Assembly (NCBI GenBank): GCA_008692225.1
Contig: VICG01000012.1
Coordinates: 1,488,001 to 1,552,000 of the forward strand
From: Monilinia fructicola
Taxonomy: Eukaryota > Ascomycota > Leotiomycetes > Helotiales > Sclerotiniaceae
Reading direction: 5' to 3'
DNA: 64,000 nt
The position numbers were made by a program, and so were the translations under genes. The notes under the pieces are model-generated. The model was not told where the DNA came from. It saw only the letters and a program-made list of their open reading frames with translations, and made no database searches. Below are positions 37,027-48,253 of this stretch, in pieces; positions within the stretch are counted from its first letter, which is position 1, and every line of letters begins with the position of its first letter.

Positions 37027-37675
37027 TATATTAAAAATTTAATAATATTTATTCTATTAATATATAGATTAATATGAAATATAAAAATTTTAAGATTTTA
37101 ATAAAAATTATATTTATATATAATCGAAATAAGCAAATTTACTCTTTTAAAACATATAAATTTTTATAAATTTTTAACTTTATTAATATATATTTTAAAT
37201 ATTAATAAAAATATTAAGATTCTAAATTAGTTATATAAAATCTAGCTTTTATTTTATTATATAATATAATTTTATAGACCTAATTATAAATATTTATTAA
37301 GTTATTAAACATTATTATAAATCTTTATTTTTTTTATATTTTTTGAATATTTATACATTTTGTTAAATTATTATTGATTTAAAATTAATTCTTATAATAT
37401 AAAACTTTTATAGTAAGTATAAAAATACTAAATCTATATTATCTATAAATTATATAAAATTATATGAAGGTTTCGTTGATTAATTATAAGTTATATTTTT
37501 GCGTTTGCCTCTTTTAAAACCCGCCCGAGTAAGCAAATAGTAAAAATTTTAATTGATTAAACATTAATAAGTAAAAAAGACTAAAATTTTTAATAACGAT
37601 ATTCTATTTTACTTTCGAAGCTTAATTATTCTAATCATTTCGAAGGTGGTCAACCATTTCGGCCCATTCCAAATA

Positions 37676-37875
37676 AATAATAAATAATAAATAATAAAAT
37701 AATAAATAATAAATAATAAATAATAAATAATAATAATAATAATAAATAATAAATAATAAATAATAAATAATAAATAATAAATAATAAATAATAAAATAAT
37801 AATATAATAATAAATAATAAATAATAAATAAAGTATAATAAATAAAGTATAATAAAAATAAAAGTATAAATAAAA
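37676..37875. repeat. (AATAAT)n-type microsatellite tail
   Basis: About 200 bp of AATAAATA and AAT units with minor interruptions. It forms the tail of the microsatellite-tailed repeat. Confidence 0.9.
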
Positions 37876-37881
37876 GTATAC

Positions 37882-38220
37882 GTCGCTTACTCTACTTCTC
37901 GTAAAACCCCTCATTTAACTAATATTTACACCAAAAACAGCTAATTTTATATATTAAAAACTTTTCTAGATTTTAATTTTGTATAAGGTTTATATATAAA
38001 TCTAAAAGTTAAAATCTTTTATTACTCTTTATAAAATAATTATAAAAATTTAAGATTTTCAAAATCTATCAATTAAATATATACTAATTCATTTTTAAAA
38101 TTAAAAATTTTAATTAATTAATTCAATTAGTTAAGAAGTTATTAATACGTTTAAAATAGCTGTTTTTAGCATAAAATGCTGGCTAAATGAGGGGGAGTGG
38201 CGAGAAGTAGGGTACGCGAC
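37882..38220. mobile_element. 339-bp MITE related to the long-TIR element
   Basis: Ends GTCGCTTACTCTACTTCTCG and (reverse) GTCGCGTACCCTACTTCTCG, followed on both sides by CATTTAGC/TTTACACC-type sequence shared with 15665-15985. The inverted arms meet nearly in the middle. It is probably a deletion derivative of the long-TIR element. Confidence 0.75.
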
Positions 38221-40305
38221 TTAACCAACCACCTCCCCCAACCCCTTCACCCCCCAAGGCCGAAGATTAAGGAGGTTCGATCGCTCGCCCAATCACAAGC
38301 TTGATTCGATGACGCGTGAAAAGCCGCTTGCTCCTGCGTTTGCGTGCTTGCCTCGCCTCCTTGACTTGCCTGTCTGTTTTATGATTACGAGAGAGATGTT
38401 ACAAGGTCGATCGATGGGTAGGTAGCACTGCGGAGAGTGGCAACGCGATATGAAGAGACGGGAGGCTGCGAAAGAAGGGGATCTGCGGGAACTGTATGGG
38501 AGACTTGGGGAAGAGGAGAAGCAACGATCTGGGAGGAAAATCTAGGGAGGATTGGTGGTGGTGGTGGTGGTGTGTGATTCGTGAATGTGAGGTTTGTTGT
38601 GTTGGACGCGAGGTGGAAAGTATGGTATTGTAGAAGGGGATACTGTACGGAGTATGTCTGATCTCTGTTATGCGGGACGAGACGAGACAAGACAATACGA
38701 GATGAGATGAGATGAGAGGATGTAGATCGCTCATGTACATCTGACAGGTGGGTATGGATTGATGATGCGGAGATGTGCAGTGGTGGGTTATGGGTGTTTG
38801 GTAGCGGTGGCGGTGATGGGTTGATAAGTTGACAGATGGAGATGGATTGGCAGTGGGAGTTAGCTAGTGGGCTAGTGGGCTAGTGGGCTAGTTAGGGCTA
38901 GTTAGCTATAGATAGAATAGATAGAATAGATAGATGAACGAACGAGATTCCGCGCCGGAGATTAGGATTAAGATTAGGAGGTGAGGTGAGGGGGGATGAG
39001 AAAAGGTGCTGTATTGTGTTGTTGTGTTATGTTGTGTCGAAGTAAGTATATTATACTGTATTTTTTACTGTGTTCTATTGTATTGTATCATATTAAATTA
39101 CATTATATCATATTGCACCATACATATTCTGTATATACATATACATCCAAACATCCAAACAAATACTATACATAAACAATCTTCAATCTTTAATCTTTAA
39201 TCTCGGTACTGTTTCGATACCGCAACTGCATCCACAACCGCACACCTCCCTAACCGCATTCCTAACCCGCATCTTAGCATCGCATAGCGCAGCGTAGCGA
39301 TACTTGATTAATCATCATCTGTAATTTTACAATATAATATCCATGGATAATAAATCACTAGGCACTTTGAGTACTTTTATATTTTAATTACTATTTACTA
39401 CTTTCTATACTAATTTATATTTATAATACTACTAGTATTAGGGGGAATGATAATAATAATATAGTATATAAAAACAATACAATATATAAAAACAACACAC
39501 TATACAAAAACAACACCCTATACAAAAACAACACAAAAATACATAAACACAATAAATACAACCAATCCCGCACATACATCAACCCCAAAATAAAAACCAC
39601 AACAAACCCCCTTAAGCACACCGCGCAAAATAACCGACCCTCCCACCTCGTCTACGAAGTACGGGACTGACTCTATAGTACGTACTCTGTAAAGCACAGT
39701 ACAGAGGTACAGTCTATACGACAAGGCTAGATGGATCCAGACTTGGGCGAGACTTGGCGAGACTTGGCGGTCGTGTGGCTGCGTGGCCCTGTCCTGTTCT
39801 GTTCTGGCCGCTCCTGCCCTGTCCTGTGGGTCGGCGCGTGGGTATGTATGTATGAGGTGGGAGGCGTCGTTTGGGCTTGGGTGGATTGTTCCGAGATCCG
39901 GTGTGAGGGAGGGTGTGTGTGGGAGTGGGAGAAGGGTGGGTAGGTAGGTAAGTAAGTACCTAGGTAGGTAGGTGGGTGATGAGTTGAGTTGAGTTGGGTT
40001 GGGTTGTGGTTTCAACGATTTGGCGATTCGATCATTTGGTGATTATGGTGGTGGAGGAATCAGCGGAGGATTGGGAAGATGATTCTTGATTCTCGATTCT
40101 CGTTTCTTGATCTATGAATGTGTGGATGTGTGAGTGGTGGGTTGGTGATTATGATTATAATTATGACTATGATTATGACTACCTAGGTATGACTATAATT
40201 GTATTATAATTATGAAGCGGGATGGAAGATCAGGACTAAGAATTTTAGATCGATTGGGAGTCGAGTCACTGAATAGTACTGTTGTACTGTCTACATACTA
40301 TCCAT

Positions 40306-40441
40306 ACTACATATACATACATATATATATACATACAAACATATATACATATATATATATATACATACAAACATATATACATATATATATATATACATAC
40401 ATACATATATACATACAAACATATATACATATATATATATA

Positions 40442-40477
<36 letters not shown>

Positions 40478-40507
40478 TATACATACATATATATATATAT
40501 ACATATA

Positions 40508-40541
<34 letters not shown>

Positions 40542-40552
40542 CATATATTACA
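40306..40552. repeat. (TATACATA)n dinucleotide/tetranucleotide tract
   Basis: Long alternation of TATATA and CATACATA units. Confidence 0.95.
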
Positions 40553-41324
40553 AAAAAGCAGAAAGCTTACAACCTCACAAGTTTAAAAAGAGAGAGGGAA
40601 TGCTGTAATCCAGATGGCGACTACCTACCTCCCTTATGGTAAGGACTGTATAGGATGGGCGGCTTCGTGAATGGTTATGCTATGCTATACTATGCTATAC
40701 TATACCATGCATAAGAGAAAAAAAGAAAAAGCACAAAAGAAAGAAAAAAAGAAGAAAGCAAATCACAATACATCTATTTTCCCCATACAGTAGTAAGTAT
40801 CACCTGCGAAAATCGTTGGTGGTGGAATTTGCATCGCCCAGGTGTAGGTATGTTGTCTTGTCTTGTCGGTTTTTAGGGCTTTAGGGTTTTGGGGGTGTGA
40901 TGGTTGATGAACTAGGTGGTGATTAGAGTATAGTATAGTATAGTGTAATATATAGTATAGTGTAATATAGTATAGTGTAATATGAGCTATCTATTACAGT
41001 AGCGCGTAATACACAGCCCTGAGGAGTACATTATAGGCGGTTTATTATAGCAAGTCTTGGTATGCAGCCAGCCCTGGGCGATTATAGTATGTTCGAAGAG
41101 TATAGTAAGTGTAGTATCTATCGCAAGTAGATAGCCCTGGGCTACTCTGGTATGCATAGATGGATAGTACAGCATCGATAATGGTACCTACCACGGCGGT
41201 CCTGGGTCGTCTTATGTTTGATGTAGGTTTTTAGCATAGGCAGAGCAGGGAAGGATGGTGCGTGTGTAATGCCGATGGTGCGGTAGATGCGCGTGTGAGG
41301 ATTTGGGGTTGGTATGCTGCTGGG

Positions 41325-41396
41325 TTGTGGCTGTTGTGGTTGTGGTTGTGGTTGTGGTTGTGGTTATAGTTATAGTGGTTATTATTAGATATGGGA
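41325..41396. repeat. (TGTGGT)n tract
   Basis: Six or so TGTGGT units continuing into TTATAG units. Confidence 0.85.
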
Positions 41397-41497
41397 TGTT
41401 TGTTGTATGGTGGAATTGTAAACGTTATTGATTTGTATGAGACGAACATGGTAAGTTTGGAGAGATGAAGAGATAGTTGTGAAAGAAGAGTTAGAGC

Positions 41498-41632
41498 TAG
41501 AAAAAGGAGGAGGAGGAGAAGAAGGAGAAGAAGGAGAAGGGAAAGAAGAAGAAGAAGAAGAAGAAGAAGAAGAAGAAGAAGAAGAAGAAAAGAAAAGAGA
41601 AGAAAAGGAAAGAAAAGAAAAGGAAAAAGAAT
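41498..41632. repeat. (GAA)n / GGA purine tract
   Basis: A nearly uninterrupted purine strand dominated by GAA and AGGAG units. Confidence 0.95.
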
Positions 41633-42675
41633 AGTATTCTTATGTTCAACACACACATAAAAAAAAGAAGTAAAACACAAGCCATAGAATCAACTACAGT
41701 CTTAAAATTCACCTAAACTAACCTATCCACAATCCATCTATACCGTAGTACCAATTTACCACACAAAGTACAAGTACTCTGTATAATATTTACCCAACCT
41801 GCAATCAACAAATCACAAGTACGTATCCATCTACAGCGTATACGACAGTAGCACAGCACAGTACTCCATCCCACTTCCATCCCTCCCGTCCATCTCCATC
41901 GACCCGTAAGGACTACCTAGGTAATTACTACTACGCTACTACAGCACAGTACTAATTACGACTAACTCCAGATGCTTCCCACCCAACACCCGGTCTCTCC
42001 ACTGGGTAGATACAGTACTTAGGTCGGTTTCATTTGCGAATTCCCGGGACCCGTGGAGTCGTGGTACGTACGGTAGTCTCACCTGTCGACGATCACCCCG
42101 AATAGGGAGGTCTCCCCGCGAAAAGGATGGGCATGTACGTTGCGCGCTTACTGGGTTGGGCGTGGTTGGCTTTCGCTTGGGAGTTGGCTTTCGCGGTGGT
42201 GCGTGTTGGACGCCAGTGGACGGGAGTGAGTGTGTGTGTGGTGCTCCCTCGGTGGTGGGATGTGGGAGTGGATGTACTGTGGAAGGAAGGAAGTTCGTGA
42301 GGTTGTGGTCGTCGTTGGTGGCGGCGACGGGTGGCTGGTGGGAGTCGTGTTTGTATTTGTACTTGCACCTCCTGTACTTGTACCTGGGCGATAAACAATG
42401 CGGCATCTTGCTTTTGATGTTTGGGTTTTGGATGAGGATCGGGAGTGGGTATTATTATAGTCGTACCGAGTATTCGAAGTCAACGCAATGAATGTTCTTT
42501 CGAATATCATACATCTCAATCTTCAATCATCACCATTTCCTCCTCCTCTCCCCCTTTCTCTTCCTATCTCCTTCTCCTTTTCACCCTTCACTCTTCGCTT
42601 ATTACTTCTCACTCTTCACTCTTCATATAAAACATTATTTAACTACCTACTGACTAAATCCTTACCCATCAATCA

Positions 42676-42720
42676 ATCCATCCGTCCATCCATCCATCCA
42701 TCCATCTATCCATCCATCTA
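42676..42720. repeat. (ATCC)n microsatellite
   Basis: About ten ATCC/ATCT units. Confidence 0.9.
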
Positions 42721-42965
42721 CCCCCTTCATCCAGCATTCACCTCACAAACCGAATCCCATCCGGTACACGCAATCCGCAACCCAGAATTGATTACCCAAT
42801 GCAAACACAGAGAACTCTGCCCTCTGCAGTGTCTGCACACCTCCTGCCAAGCACGCCAAGAAGACCAAGAAATAAGTATGGGTTTCATCAATCTAAAGAC
42901 AAAGTTAAAGTCTGGAACGGGTATGAGAGTGATTGATCGGGTAAGGGGGAGATGGGTTGGTTACG

Positions 42966-43028
42966 TGGATGGATGAATGAATGGATGGATGGATGAATGG
43001 ATGGATGAATGGATGGATGGATGGATGA
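42966..43028. repeat. (GGAT)n / (GAAT)n microsatellite
   Basis: GGAT/GAAT units; complementary in sequence to the ATCC tract 250 bases upstream. Confidence 0.9.
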
Positions 43029-43209
43029 AATGGATTGGGCGTACCAAGATTCTCCAAGGGCCCAAGATTGTCAGATGTTATAAGCATCATTTGTGTCTAC
43101 AAATCAGAAACCCCATCAGAAACCCCAAGTCGGATATCGGAAGTTTGGGGGCGTGGGAGTGGGAGTGTGTGGGTGAGTGAGTGATTGATTGATGGTTGAA
43201 GATTTATGG

Positions 43210-43262
43210 TTAACGGTTTATGGTTTATGGTTTATGGTTTATGGCTTATGGCTTATGGCTTA
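43210..43262. repeat. GGTTTAT / GGCTTAT heptamer repeat
   Basis: About seven or eight tandem heptamers. Not the TTAGGG telomere unit. Confidence 0.85.
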
Positions 43263-43594
43263 TCACTTGTGGTTTATGGCTTCCAGGTTAGGGTTGATGA
43301 TTGATGAATGGATAAGTATAGAGTGAGTAATTGTATGAATATATGAATCTATAAGTAAATGATATGAGATTGCTTAGGGGTTACATGTATTGTGAGAGTT
43401 TTGAATTTGGGTTTTGGTTTTGAATATTATTGTATTGTATTGTATTGAATTGTATTGTTTTGTTTTATTTTACTTTGTATTATATAAAAGTATCTATAGA
43501 TTCTTTTAAATACATTTTTAGAAATATAAATAAATAAGGTTTAGAATAGTAATTAATATATAGGATATACTCTATAGTTAGTCGTAAATATAAT

Positions 43595-43830
43595 TTATTT
43601 ATTTATATATACTTATTTATATTTATTTAAATTTATATATATTTATTAAATCAATATATCTTAATTTATATTTATTAATATTTATTTATATTTATTTATA
43701 ATTCTTTATATTTATTTATATTTATTTATATTTATTTATATTTATTTATATTTATTTATATTTATATTTATTTATATTTATTTATATTTATTTATATTTA
43801 TTTATACTTATTTATATTTGTTTTTATTTG
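43595..43830. repeat. (ATTTATTTAT)n tract
   Basis: Long run of ATTTAT units with few interruptions. Confidence 0.9.
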
Positions 43831-45590
43831 TTTATATTTATAGAAATATATATATATATTTCTATACGTATATACTCGTAGATATACCAACCTACTTATT
43901 TCGTATTACACCCCATCCCATCACCCAACCATATTTAACAATGATACAATAAGCTTTCATCAATGACATCGTCTCAACCTAAAAATATTGAAAAGAAGAC
44001 TCAAATAGATGGAAAGATTTTCCCTTTATGAATATCAATTGATTCCATGAAACCAATCACATCGTTCAACGGTTCAAGGTTGAGAGGAGAAGCATCACGG
44101 GGACTCTGGACTGTATGTAAGTGACTATGTAGTATGTACATTGTACTGTAATTGATACAAGGTTGCATGTTTGGCATTCGTCATCGAATCATGCATGTTT
44201 CCCTTTTATATGCTTGTTTCTGCTTGATTGAAGTGTTACGCACGACTCCGTATTGTATCTCCGTATGGAGGATCAAGATCAAGTGGCCAAGTACGACTTA
44301 CTTGGTCGCTCTGTGAATATATAGTATATGCAGAGTGAAGGACAGAGTAATCAATCAATCAATGATTGGGACAGAGTTTACGGATATTGATCTTCTAGAA
44401 GATCTTTTGTTTTGTCTTGGATTGAATTGAATTGAATTTAACTGAATTGACTGAATTGACTGAATTGATTGAATTGATTGAATTAATTGGATTAATTGGA
44501 TTAATTGGATTTAACTGAATTTCATTAGATTTATCTGAATTTCATTAGATTCACCTGAATTGATTCAACTAAACACCGCAAAACAATACTAAATCCATCA
44601 ATCACTTCTTTTAAATACAAAACCATTACCTGGATAGGTCAAGATTGATTGGTTAATTAATTCAATTAATCAATTAATTCATTGATTTTACTTATATTCT
44701 CTCTCTATTAACTGATTAGCTTACTTAATATTTATCTTCAACTCTCCCTCTCTCTAACGACGGTCATATATCTTGAAGATACAAATTTACCCTCCATCTC
44801 TCTCTCAGACATACACACAACCAACATACAACACACATTCATTCTCTTTCACCTCCGTCTTCATTCTTTTTGCCTTATTTATTGCTTGTTCTTCTCTTCT
44901 TGTTTGATATTACTACTACTCCATATAGATTTGATTCGATTTGATTTGATACCATTTGATACCATTTGATCTGATCTGATTTGATTTCATTTGATTCGAT
45001 TTCTCAATAATTGATTCAATTCATCACTTCTTCACGTCTTCACTTCTTCACTTCTTCACTTACTTCATCACTTACTACATCACTTCGTATTCATCATCCA
45101 TCCGTCATTCGTTCATCCTCCCACTCACTCTTTTGAGCATTCGTTCCGGGGCATACATTATCATCTTATATATCTATGCTTGGCATACCCGGGTAGAAGA
45201 AATACCTGCCACTTTTACCTCTCTCTATTGGTAGAAATACTGAGGAAAGCTATAGCACGGGATAAGATAGGAAAGGAAAGAGAAGGAAAGAAAAGACCCT
45301 TGGAAAAGGGGACGTACATACAAGAGGAAAGAGTTCCTTACTACAATAAGAGAGGTTGGACCGTTTGTGTGAACTCTGGATTCAACTGGGGGAATTTCTT
45401 TGCACCTTCTTTGCATCTCATCTGAACCTTTCTTCTCAATCTTCTCAATCGTCCTTCTCCTTTCATATCGTGGAAGACAAGAAGGGAAAGATACTCGATT
45501 CTTCTGAAAATCGAATGCATATTCGACTTTGAGAGGGTGAAGCTCTCCATTTTTACATAGGTTATTCTCCAATCAGTATAACCAGCCATC

Positions 45591-47121
45591 ATGACTGCTA
45601 AACATGAAAATGTTAAATGGGTTGATGTATGTTCTTTCTCTCTTTTGTTTTTGTTATTTTACTTCAATTGGATTCCCTTTCCTCTCCTGTCCTCCTCTCC
45701 TCTCCTCTCTCCTCTCCTCTTCTTTCACTTCAATTTACTGCAATTACTAACTTCTGACCTCAGGGCCTTAGAGGAATTGCATCTCTGCTAGTAGTTGCGA
45801 CTCATATAGCTCGTGCCTTTGATGGTGATCTCTTTTTACCTAGTTCCGGTGAAGGTCTTAAACCTAGACTTCTTCAACTTCCTATCCTTCGAATTTTACC
45901 TCAAGGTCGAATTGGTGTTACAATCTTTTCCCTCGTTACCGGTTATGTCTGCGCTCTTAAACCCATTCGTCAATGTCGTGCAGGAAATCAATCGGCTTGC
46001 TTTACAACCATATCCAGATCGGCATTTCGAAGAGTTCCTCGTTTAGTCTTGCCAACTACCATCGCTACAACTATCATCTGGTTTTTATGTCAATTCGGTA
46101 TATATCATGTGGCGAAAAGATGTGACAGTTGGTGGATTGAAGCTACTTCGCCGGATATTACACCTTATTTTGGTGATGCGATCAAAAGTTTGTTGTATCA
46201 TCTAATTACGACGTGGACGAGGGGGTGGAATATTTATGATGGAAACCAGTGGACGTTATTACCACTATTGAAAGGTGCCATGTTGGTTTATGTGTTTATG
46301 CTAGGGACGGGTGGGATGAAACCAAGATATAGGATGATGACGAGTATGGCTTTATTTGTTTATTTTTATATTTCCAATGATTGTAAGTTCCCTCTACTTC
46401 GTTTCCAACCATCGAAATACTAATTCTCTCCCTAGCTGCGTTTGGCATGCAATTCTTCTTCGGAACTTTCTTATCTGATCTCTCACAACATCCGCCACAC
46501 ACTCAATGGCTCACCACGGTTAGATGGCCACGCCTCTACTTAACTCCCGCTCTGATGATTCTTGGTTTGATCTTCGCATCATACCCAGAAGGTAAACCCG
46601 AACTTCAAGCGTGGTCGCGATCACTTCATGACCTCTCACTTTGGATCTTCCCTCATGATCCTGATATCCCACGTTATTATTCTGGTATCGGTCTCGATCT
46701 TATCGCGCTCGGTATCCACTTTTCGCCTCTGTGCAAAGATTTCCTCTCCAATCGTTATCTGCTCTGGTTTGGAAAGAATAGTTTCGCAGTTTATCTGATC
46801 CATGGAACTTTATTGAGAACTCTGTTGATTTGGATGTTGTACGGTGTTTCCATGCCAGCCGACGAGGTCAATGAGAAGGGGGAAACAGTGAAAGGAGTCC
46901 TTCGGATGTGTGGAAGATTTAGATGGTATACCATGTTGCTCCTTTGGTTTGTCATTTTATACGCATTGGCAAATTTGTGGACCAAGTATGTGGATCCTTG
47001 GTGCGGAAAGGTCACTCAGCGGTTGGAGAGATATATTTTCGAAGAGGATAGTGGGCATGGTGATGGGGGAAACAGACATCCGATCTTAAATGGAGGGACG
47101 GATAAGGGATTACTGGGTTGA
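45591..47121 (+). CDS. Acyltransferase-3 family membrane protein
   Basis: Three exons (45591-45626, 45764-46382, 46436-47121) give 446 residues. Intron 1 (GTATGT to CTCAG, branch ACTAAC, 137 bp, with a strong CTCTCC tract) and intron 2 (GTAAGT to CCCTAG, 53 bp) are canonical. Joining exons 1 and 2 produces WVDGLRGIASLLVVATHI (from residue 10), the hallmark N-terminus of the acyltransferase-3 family with its conserved Arg and His. Many hydrophobic segments follow, including FVILYALANLW near the C-terminus, and the conserved helix LLWFGKNSFAVYLIHGTL near residue 335. Known for the family: membrane-embedded transfer of acyl groups, often acetyl, to sugars, lipids or secondary metabolites. The substrate of this fungal member is unknown. 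The gene is intact, the only clearly healthy gene in the right half of the window. Confidence 0.9.
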
Positions 47122-48093
47122 GAGGACAGGGGTTAGGTGGGAATGCAAGCGATGATATCTTTTTGAGAAAGAAATGATTATTTAAATGGGATTTTTTTTG
47201 GTTACATGGAACAGCATGGAACAGACATGTTGATATTGATATACTCTTTTAGCGGTAGAAAAGCATGGGGTACATTTTCTTCTTGAGGGGATGAGTAGAT
47301 GTATGTTGTGTGTTGTGTGTGTTGTGTATTGTGTTGTGTATTGTGTTGTTGTATTATTGTGTTGTTGTGTATTGTATTGTTGTATTGTGCTACGCTATAC
47401 GTTATTGTGCTATACTACGGTTGGTATACTGTGGTTGGTATACTTACTATATTGTAAAATCATATTGAATGTTTAATATCTAACATTTGATATCTAACAT
47501 TTGATATTTGATGTTGGATATTTGATATTGGATATTTAATATTGGATATTTGATGTTTGATATTTAATATTGGATATTTGATATTGAATATTTAATGTTG
47601 AATATTCGATGTTAAATATTTGATATTGGATATTGAATATTAAATATTTGATATTTGATATTTGATGTTGGATATATATAAGATTACATTCATTTAGGTA
47701 TATTTCGGTAAATATATAGAGAGGGAGAATTTAGTTTATTTGTTTTAAATGAATGTTTATATTTAATTGGTTTAGATATTGGTATTGAATGAATATTTAA
47801 TAATGATATTAGATATTAGATATTAGATGTTAGTGCTTAATATTAGATGGATATTAAATATTGAATATTTGATGTTAGATATTTAATGTTAGATATTTGA
47901 TATTAGATATTTAATAATTAATATTTAATATTTAATATATATAAGATTATATTTATTTAAGTATATTTTAATAAATATATAAAAAGGGAGAATTTAGTTT
48001 ATTTGTTTTAAAGGTATGTTTATATTTAGTTGGTTTAGTTATTAATATTAATATTAGATATTAGATGTTAGTGTTTAATATTAGATGGATATT
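47122..48093. repeat. 3' flank, GT-rich tract and GATATTTGATATTG minisatellite
   Basis: After the stop codon come a GT-rich tract (about 47300-47420) and then repeated TTTGATATTGGATA-type units (47466-47680 and 47800-47930). A longer unit of about 260 bp is present twice (about 47680-47790 and 47940-48045). A third copy lies beyond the Gypsy element at about 56690-56800. Confidence 0.65.
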
Positions 48094-48098
48094 GGATA

Positions 48099-48253
48099 TG
48101 TCATGCAGTGAGACAGAAACTGGGGGCTAAAAGAGGGATGGTAATATAAATAGAATTCTATAAAAGGGGAAAGGAATGGGATCCAAAGGATTCCGTTTTT
48201 TTATAGGATTAGTATAGGTATGTAATGTTTAGTATTACATACCGATCTTGATA
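48099..48253 (-). repeat. Gypsy LTR, left copy (3' LTR)
   Basis: 155 bp starting TGTCATGCAG and ending CTTGATA (originally CTTGACA). It contains a mutated form of the hairpin that is intact in the right copy. Confidence 0.9.

Larger units (their letters stand above)
35758..37529 (-). mobile_element. TA-flanked TIR element, interrupted copy
   Basis: Left end CTCGGCGCGTTTTAAAAAGA and right end (reverse) CTCGGGCGGGTTTTAAAAGA, with TA at 35756-35757 and 37530-37531. Removing the inner element at 36063-37026 and its TA leaves about 806 bp, the same length as the other full copies. Its asymmetric TIR variants are swapped relative to the other two copies, so it lies in the opposite orientation. The target was the microsatellite-tailed repeat. 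Confidence 0.75.
35630..37875 (+). repeat. Microsatellite-tailed repeat, plus copy split by a transposon
   Basis: Sequence from about 35630 (AGAATCTTAGTTTATTAAAA, GTTCAAAATGC) stops at 35757 and resumes at 37530, ending in CATTTCGGCCCATTCC near 37650 and an AATAAT-type tail at 37676-37875. The uninterrupted relative at 24306-24780 shows that the two halves belong together. Confidence 0.65.
38221..45590. other. Gene-free region rich in simple repeats
   Basis: About 7.4 kb of ordinary GC. All longer frames here are low-complexity products of microsatellites (TATACATA, GAA, ATCC, TGTGGT and others). The last kilobase, pyrimidine-rich with TTTGATT-type repeats, should include the promoter and 5' leader of the acyltransferase gene. 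No other gene can be supported. Confidence 0.5.

Noticed and set aside
40266..40608. Several 70-120-codon frames of alternating Y/I/H/T
   Set aside because: Translation of a TATACATA microsatellite.
41231..41712. Leucine- and phenylalanine-rich minus-strand frames
   Set aside because: Translation of a GAA/GGA purine tract.
43210..43262. Telomere-like heptamer GGTTTAT repeats
   Set aside because: The unit is not TTAGGG and the tract is short, internal and surrounded by other simple repeats.
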